A stretch of DNA of 12,056 nt, taken from Chromera velia. Taxonomy: Eukaryota; Sar; Chromeraceae. Shown piece after piece: positions 7,422 through 12,056 of this stretch (positions within the stretch are counted from its first letter, which is position 1; the number at the start of each line of letters is the position of its first letter). Location of the stretch: contig JAHBMJ010003254.1 in NCBI GenBank assembly GCA_018398765.1, positions 1 through 12,056 of the forward strand, given 5' to 3'. The notes below the pieces were generated by a model, which was not told where the DNA came from, did no database searches, and saw nothing but the letters and a program-made list of their open reading frames with translations. Position numbers and translations under genes: made by a program.

Positions 7422-7502
7422 TGGCAATATCTGAGTTTAGCTCGAAAGGTGGGAAGGCCTAGCGCAGAACCAATCAATCAATCAATCAATCAATTAATCA
7501 AT
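7422..7502 (+). mobile_element. Retroelement 3' tail with (AATC)n end, copy 2
   Basis: GGGAAGGCCTAGCGCAGAAC (7451-7470) is followed by about seven AATC units. It matches the minus-strand copy at 2601-2681 through TGGCAA, AGCT and the GGCCTAG block. The tail faces the 3' end of the LINE pseudogene on the opposite strand, so two convergent insertions meet here. The family is probably a LINE or a SINE using a LINE tail. Confidence 0.6.
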
Positions 7503-7717
7503 ATAAAATTTTAGTATGAATGAATAAAAAACGGTGCACCATATTTTATACATGTTTTGCACCTCAAAGCCATGTTGCAACAAACTTGCCCTTTCGAAGA
7601 CAAGATCGGTCAAGCTGTCCCTCTCTTGACCTTGCCTTTTCCGTTAGGAGCGGCTGATCGTCACTCCTTCTATCCGAGTGCTACCGCTGCCGCTGCGCCT
7701 CCCTCAACACTCACTCT
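7503..7717 (-). other. Probable 3' UTR of the LINE pseudogene
   Basis: On the minus strand this follows the TAA that ends the LINE protein. It becomes AT-rich toward 7503 and contains TTTTTTATTCATTCAT (rc of about 7514-7530), whose plus-strand form GAATGAATAAA resembles the satellite at the 5' end of the same element (8876-8964). The plus-strand frame 7557-8009 is an antisense shadow. Confidence 0.4.
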
Positions 7718-8878
7718 TTACACCTCTCCCCTAGTACCCCGCAAGCACCTGCTGGCTGCTCTGTGGTGCGCTGCCTGCATTCTTGCCTTCATGTATGTGC
7801 ACACCTGCCTGTATGTCCTATCCCACTTCAGACTTACAAGATGTGCTACCTTCTTTAGGAACATCTCGGCATCCTTTTTGAGGGCCCCATCTACACTGCT
7901 GACGAGGGGCGTAAAATCGTACCTTTTATCCCTGCACGGCTTGGCATACTGCTCTTTTTTCCCCGTAGCTGACCGGGTGAGAACTTTCTGTCAGTCACCC
8001 TGTGCATAGGAAGTGGCCTGGGTATTAACCACCCTTATGTCTAGGATTGCCTACCTCTGCCTTACCCAGAGTCCCCGTACTAAAAAGTCCCCATAGAGGG
8101 CCGGTCGACCCGTTACCTCTCCCTCTGCCCTCACTACTGGCTCCCCCTTTCCTACTGCTGACGCGAACGCTAGCTCTGCTAGGTCACACCACGCCTGGTT
8201 TACCTCGTTGTGTCTCCTCCCGACATGTCCCCCTCTCTTGCAATTGAGGGCGTGCTGCAGCCCCCACCTGCCCCCACACCCCTCACAATTCCTCTTATCT
8301 CCCTGCGCCTTAAATTGGTAACGCAGGGTGAGGGCATCTCGAAACTCTTCCGGGCTGAGGAGCATGTTGTCCGCTTCTCGTAGGACCACACTGAGCCATC
8401 CTGAGTGTCGCTTAAAAGTTTGCCTTTGCGTCTCTGATTGCTTTCCTCTGCTCCCCCGTCACCCCCGGAACTTCCATTTCTTTCACCCTCTCCCATCTCT
8501 TTTTCTCCTCCACTCTCTTCCTCTGGCTATGCTCTTTGTGGGCCTCCTTCCTTTCCTCTCTTTCTTTTTCCTCCTCTACCTCTCTTCCTTCTCGAATGGC
8601 CTGTATGAGCTCTCTGGTTGCTGCTTAAGACGTCGCTCTCGCTTCCCCCCCTTCTGTCTTAGGATTGTCAATCCCCATCCCCCCCAGTCTAACTGGCAGT
8701 ACACTGACCTCTCGCATCCATTGCTCTGCGGCGGTGGGGGGGCTGTCGCGGAGCCTCTCGAACAGCAAGGCTGGGAGCAGCCTGTCTCGAATGGCTGCCT
8801 CGAGGGATCAAACTGTTCCCCCCTTACCTATGTAACCCTCTGCAGGAACCCCCACTCCTGCTGTTGTGACTTAACGAA
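7718..8878 (-). pseudogene. Non-LTR retrotransposon (LINE) reverse transcriptase C-terminal part, 5'-truncated and broken
   Basis: Read on the minus strand, three successive pieces show LINE ORF2-type sequence. Piece 1 (8878 to about 8795) has EWGFLQRVT. Piece 2 (about 8800-8415, shifted frame) has LEAAIRDRLLPALLFERL, then SVLPVRLGGMGIDNP, then a charged helix. Piece 3 (about 8425-7718, back in the first frame) has VLREADNMLLSPEEFRDAL, the CCHC knuckle CEGCGGRWGLQHALNC (C-x2-C-x7-H-x3-C) and a KRGG-RHNEV motif; a further conserved-looking C-terminal block follows, ending at TAA 7720-7718. Disruptions: two frame changes (about 8790-8810 and 8412-8425) and in-frame stops TAG 8830-8828, TAA 8627-8625, TAG 8053-8051 and TGA 7993-7991. 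The polymerase catalytic core and endonuclease are absent, lost by 5' truncation at the AATG satellite. Family attribution is from memory of such proteins in dinoflagellates and related organisms. Confidence 0.85.
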
Positions 8879-8964
8879 TGAATGAATAAATGAATGAAAG
8901 AATGAATGAATGAATAAATGAATGAAAGAATGAAAAAAAGAATGAATGAATGAATGAATGAATA
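8876..8964 (+). repeat. (AATG)n satellite with a 28-bp higher-order period
   Basis: The tract consists of AATG units with variants AATA, AAAG and an A-rich interruption. The word AATAAATGAATGAAAG begins at 8885 and again at 8913, giving a 28-bp unit of seven tetranucleotides. It forms the exact 5' boundary of the recognisable LINE sequence. Confidence 0.9.
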
Positions 8965-9240
8965 GAGACATTATTAAGATTTTTCTATAGAGATTTTTAA
9001 GAATGTACAGAATTTAAAGAAATATATATACTTTATATGCTAAGAGTTGATACGTACTAAGAGTTGATACATTCAAAGATTAAACACCGTGACTATATAG
9101 CTTTTAATAGCTCTCAAAAAAGCAAAGCTCTATTTCAAGTTAAATATTAATATATCTAATGATATATGTAGTTAGGTCTTTGCAGGAAATATACCTAGAA
9201 ACATACATGCAAATATAAGTGCCTAAAGTTGGTAAACAAT
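8965..9240. other. Second AT-rich island
   Basis: AT-rich sequence with many TATATA-type words and no coding frame. CTAAGAGTTGATAC occurs at 9040-9053 and 9057-9070, a 17-bp tandem period. It resembles the island at 6581-7012 in composition but lacks its GAATTY array. Confidence 0.5.
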
Positions 9241-9659
9241 TCATGAACGAAGTCTGCACTGTAGACTGCACAGAGGCGCCTCCAGCGAAGTTCTGCTGCT
9301 TGATTGCATCGATTTGAACTTGAAGAGAATCATCGACCGGCCAATCATAAAGTCAAGTGACTGACTCTACGACTGACTAAACGTCGAACGAGCGCCCCGT
9401 TAAATCGATAGATAAATGCCTTCATCCATTCACACGTCACTTCACTCAAAAAGTTCATTCAAACGTGCATGGAACGAAACTTGTATGATCGATCAATTGA
9501 TCGGTGCATTCACTCAACAACACTCAGTCACTTCAAAAGGTGGTTGGATAAAAGGATCAATGAGTCGAGTGCAAGCTCTATTCTGCAAGCCATGCATGCA
9601 TGCAGGCACCCAACTCTCTTCAAGACCCTGTCCGCATGCGTGTCTGTTCAAACAGTCAT
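9241..9659. other. Intergenic stretch with palindromes and a TGCATGCATGCA word
   Basis: A 14-bp perfect palindrome, CGATCAATTGATCG, lies at 9490-9503 and TGCATGCATGCA at 9593-9604. Frames of 81 and 105 codons overlap here in different frames; neither shows a recognisable domain. Confidence 0.4.
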
Positions 9660-10334
9660 GAAGGATAGAAGGACCAAAGACCCTACCTGCCTGCCTCCTG
9701 GGATCTCCATCGGCTCGACAGAGAAAGAAGAAAGAGACGGGGCGGAGAGAAGAAAAAAGCAAAAAAGGAGACGAACGAGACGGTGAACGAATACCCTTCG
9801 GGATTGACGTCCCTCTGCAACCACGAGTCATGCAGACTGAGTGAATTCACCAAGAAAATCAAGAGAAGAGAACGACCCGTTAATTCATCCAACTCCTTGG
9901 TTTTCTTCTTTTCGTGTCTCTTATGCTCGTCAATGTGAAATGGGACCAAACCCCACAAAGTTGAGCGAGTTGTTAGAGATCGTATCGGGGCCATGTTGTC
10001 ATTTTATTCTCACTTGTCTTCTGAATTTCGCGTTCTTGCTCACCTCTTCGCGAAAGTGAGTCTCTTTTCATAACAAAAATGGAACCACACAGAAGGAACC
10101 CTTCTTATTGGGCAAAGGCGGGAAGGTGCAGTGAAGAGAGACAACAGATAAAGTCCCCTTCCTCCTTTTTACTTTCGTCCTCTTCTCTTGTCAAGGACGA
10201 AAGAGAGAACTCCCCCCCTCTCGTTGGTTTTCTTAAGCACCGCCCCGCCTGTTGTCACTTTCCGTCTCCCTCCGTGTTTTTTTTAGATTCATCCTTCCTC
10301 TCTGCTTTTTTTCTTTGCTTTTGTTTCTGGATAG

Positions 10335-10543
10335 AGGAAAGACTGCAGAAAACGCTCAGAAACTCAAAGGAATAAAATCACGGGTCGAAGAAGAGAAGAG
10401 AAGCGAAAGAAGGGAGAGACGGAGGAAGAAACAAATCAAGATAAATACACGGACAGGCAGGCAGGTAGGCAAGGCAAGAACACGAGCAACGGGAAACACG
10501 GACACGAATTGTGGACGACTTTCGAAGTGGGTGGAGAAGTCAG
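10335..10543 (+). CDS. Candidate internal exon, basic protein segment
   Basis: A long pyrimidine tract ending GGATAG (AG 10333-10334) precedes this segment, and a consensus donor CAG/GTAAGTA (GT at 10544) follows it. One frame is open throughout and encodes an Arg/Lys/Glu-rich stretch (VEEEKRSERRERRRKKQIK and onward). The splice signals are good but the composition is low-complexity and there is no known domain. Its end phase does not fit the next candidates, so I cannot build a gene model. Confidence 0.25.
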
Positions 10544-11113
10544 GTAAGTACAATGATTGGTGGCCCAGCAGAGACGAATAGAAAATAGCGGAGGGAAGGG
10601 AGAGAACCATCAAATTAAGGAAGAAATGGTGGGGAGAAAAAGGAGGACAGGGGAGAAAGCAACTTTCCGACAGACCGACAGAGCGAGACAGATCCCTCTC
10701 TTTCACGGCACTTCTCGAAAAAGCGTTTTTTTCCCCACCCCCTCCCTTGCACTGCAAATGACGAACCAAACCGGACACCACCGGCAGTCGGTCAGTGAAG
10801 TTTCTGACCAACGAAGCGAAAGAGAGAAAGACAGACAGACTGCAACCCATTCTTTCTCCCTTCCCTCCCTCCCCTTTCAATTCAACCCATCCCCCCCCCC
10901 ACCCACCCCACCCCCCTATTAATTGACCATGAACAATACGAGACTGCACAGCGAGCGCACAGAATCTTTGTAGCGTGCACACAATGCAACGAAATAAAAA
11001 AACGGCGAAAAAGGAAAATAAACACCATTTCACCCCTACCCAGCCTCAACAGGAAAAAAAAAAGAAAGAGAAGGAGACGAAGACACCCACAAGACGATCG
11101 ATACAGCGCTTAC

Positions 11114-11143
11114 CGGAAGTTCACAAGATTCCATCATGACCTT
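11114..11143 (-). CDS. Candidate 30-nt micro-exon
   Basis: On the minus strand a textbook polypyrimidine tract ending TTTCTCTCAG is followed by 30 nt encoding KVMMESCELP and then a GTAAGC donor (GT is plus-strand 11113-11112). The exon is in-frame by length. Purine tracts are so common here that the acceptor could be chance. Confidence 0.18.
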
Positions 11144-11281
11144 CTGAGAGAAAGAAGACAGAAAGAAAGAATCCGTTCCCTTCTTGCTGGACAAGTGCAT
11201 GATCTAGGTGACTGCCTCCGCTCTCCCCTACTCCTTTCTTCAACCTCCCCTCCCCTCTCCCTGAAAAAATGCCCTCAACAG

Positions 11282-11351
11282 CAGGCCGTCGAAGCTGAAA
11301 CAAACAAAACGAACGAGAAGAAGACAAACAAATGGAATACAAAGACAGAGA
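11282..11351 (+). CDS. Candidate short exon, QAVEAE segment
   Basis: It is preceded by a Y-rich stretch ending CTCAACAG (AG 11280-11281) and followed by GTGAGT (11352-11357). The open frame gives QAVEAETNKTNEKK and onward. A similar peptide (QQPPAVEESKQKE) is encoded at about 11650-11690, hinting at a duplication. Weak evidence only. Confidence 0.18.
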
Positions 11352-11657
11352 GTGAGTACAGACACACAGACCCTCACTTTTTGTCCCTTGGATTCTTCCT
11401 ACCATGATCGATCAGTGCACCAACCAAGGAAGTCAGGTCTCCTCTTCTCTTTCTGTCTGTCTGCCCTCCTTCAATCCTTGCAACTTCCTTCCATCTGCAT
11501 GCCCTTCCATTCCCTCTCTCCCTCTTTCTTCTCGAAAGACTGCATGTTTTTTTCTAACTCTTCATCAAGGCACGTGCATGGATGTTTTCTTTCCTCCAAC
11601 CCAACCGTCTCTCGGTTTGCCGTCCTCCCACTCTGCGCTTGCTCACTCCCCCAACAG

Positions 11658-11813
11658 CCACCGGCGGTTGAAGAAAGCAAACAAAAGGAGACCCTGCCAT
11701 TCCACGAGGAGGTTCTCGAGAGAAAGGAGCAGTGCCGAGAGGGAAGATTGAGGTGGAAGCTTCAGCGCACATGCCGTTGTGCTTCAGGAGAGGAAGGAAA
11801 TCGGGTAGAGTAG
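11658..11813 (+). CDS. Candidate exon, PPAVEESKQ segment
   Basis: It follows CTCCCCCAACAG (AG 11656-11657). The frame is open to TAG near 11811-11813 and encodes a mixed, protein-like sequence (VEESKQKETLPFHEEVLERK, then WKLQRTCRCASGEEG). It could be a terminal exon, or could splice out at GTAGAG just before the stop. No domain recognised. Confidence 0.2.
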   Translation, partial: PPAVEESKQKETLPFHEEVLERKEQCREGRLRWKLQRTCRCASGEEGNRVE

Positions 11814-11933
11814 AAAAAGAGGAAGCAGCGGACCTTCTGTGAAGAGACAAGACGAACCTCACCAGCACAAAGGGAGAAAAGGGAATGCAAAAGCCCTGGA
11901 GGAACACAAGCAGCCGTTTCTTTTCTCTTCAAG

Positions 11934-12045
11934 CAGCAGCAGGGCAAAACGAGCAAAAAAGCATTCATGCACCCAATTCGTGCAGACATGCACACTGACT
12001 GATGGCCGTTGTCTGGCTTGGAAAGATTCATCAAAGCAGGGACAG
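11934..12045 (+). CDS. Candidate exon at the right edge
   Basis: The tract GTTTCTTTTCTCTTCAAG (AG 11932-11933) precedes it and ACAG/GTAACG (GT at 12046) follows. One frame is open across (HSCTQFVQTCTLTDGRCLAW and onward). The gene, if real, continues beyond the window. No domain recognised. Confidence 0.22.
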
Positions 12046-12056
12046 GTAACGGATAC

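Larger units (their letters stand above)
9660..12056. other. Purine/pyrimidine-tract region, probably introns or UTR of an unidentified gene
   Basis: Long alternating R-rich and Y-rich tracts (for example 9720-9780 and 10390-10440 purine, 10860-10917 and 11410-11545 pyrimidine) dominate. They keep one strand low in stop codons, which explains the 225-codon minus-strand frame 11033-10356 despite its signal-peptide-like start. AATAAA occurs at 10371, 10993 and 11017. Splice-like sites are listed separately. No known protein domain is visible on either strand. Confidence 0.4.

Noticed and set aside
7557-8009. 150-codon plus-strand frame
   Set aside because: It is the complement of the C-terminal block of the LINE pseudogene, which is the better-supported reading.
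8328-8885. 185-codon plus-strand frame with hydrophobic runs
   Set aside because: It is antisense to the LINE pseudogene; the Phe/Leu/Ser runs mirror the Glu/Lys/Arg helix on the minus strand.
8876-8964. CRISPR-like or telomeric array
   Set aside because: There are no unique spacers between repeats and the unit is AATG, so it is a simple satellite.
10356-11033. 225-codon minus-strand frame with a hydrophobic N-terminus
   Set aside because: It sits on the pyrimidine-rich strand where stops are rare, runs through homopolymeric C and G tracts, and shows no domain. A secreted protein is possible but not supported.

Overview
This is eukaryotic nuclear DNA. There is no operon structure, no ribosome binding sites and no tRNA or rRNA gene that I can recognise. 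Long non-coding stretches carry microsatellites, AATAAA-type polyadenylation signals, GT/AG splice-like sites and fragments of non-LTR retrotransposons. The degraded retrotransposon reverse transcriptase has a C-terminal CCHC knuckle of a type I associate with LINEs of dinoflagellates, chromerids and marine invertebrates. Together with coiled-coil/ankyrin proteins and recurrent TGCATGCA words, this suggests an alveolate, with a chromerid such as Chromera velia as my best guess. That assignment rests on memory of families, not on a search.

Layout: 6-1028 (+) is a 340-codon lysine-rich orphan frame that may continue off the left edge, with a polyadenylation signal at 1437. At 1522-1793 lies a near-perfect inverted repeat with two 131-nt arms and a 10-nt loop. 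The stretch 1794-3290 is intergenic and includes a retroelement 3' tail on the minus strand (2601-2681). A cluster of CCGTCTCCAT repeats (3293-3354) and a CACGATT minisatellite precede a broken or intron-split coiled-coil/ankyrin gene (about 3623-5454, +), whose coding potential changes frame at least twice. From 5455 to 6580 there are microsatellites and local duplications. An AT-rich island (6581-7012) has a dense one-directional array of GAATTY words. A second retroelement 3' tail (7422-7502, +) abuts a 5'-truncated, multiply broken LINE reverse transcriptase pseudogene (8878-7718, minus), which starts at an AATG satellite (8876-8964). A second AT-rich island follows (8965-9240). From 9660 to the end, purine and pyrimidine tracts alternate, with several splice-like sites and a few short candidate exons but no gene I can recognise.

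How it works together: I see no multi-gene system. The window looks like a gene-sparse chromosome segment with one orphan gene, one ankyrin gene of doubtful integrity, and repeat traffic between and beyond them. The most distinctive single object is the 272-bp fold-back element, whose RNA from either strand would form long double-stranded RNA.
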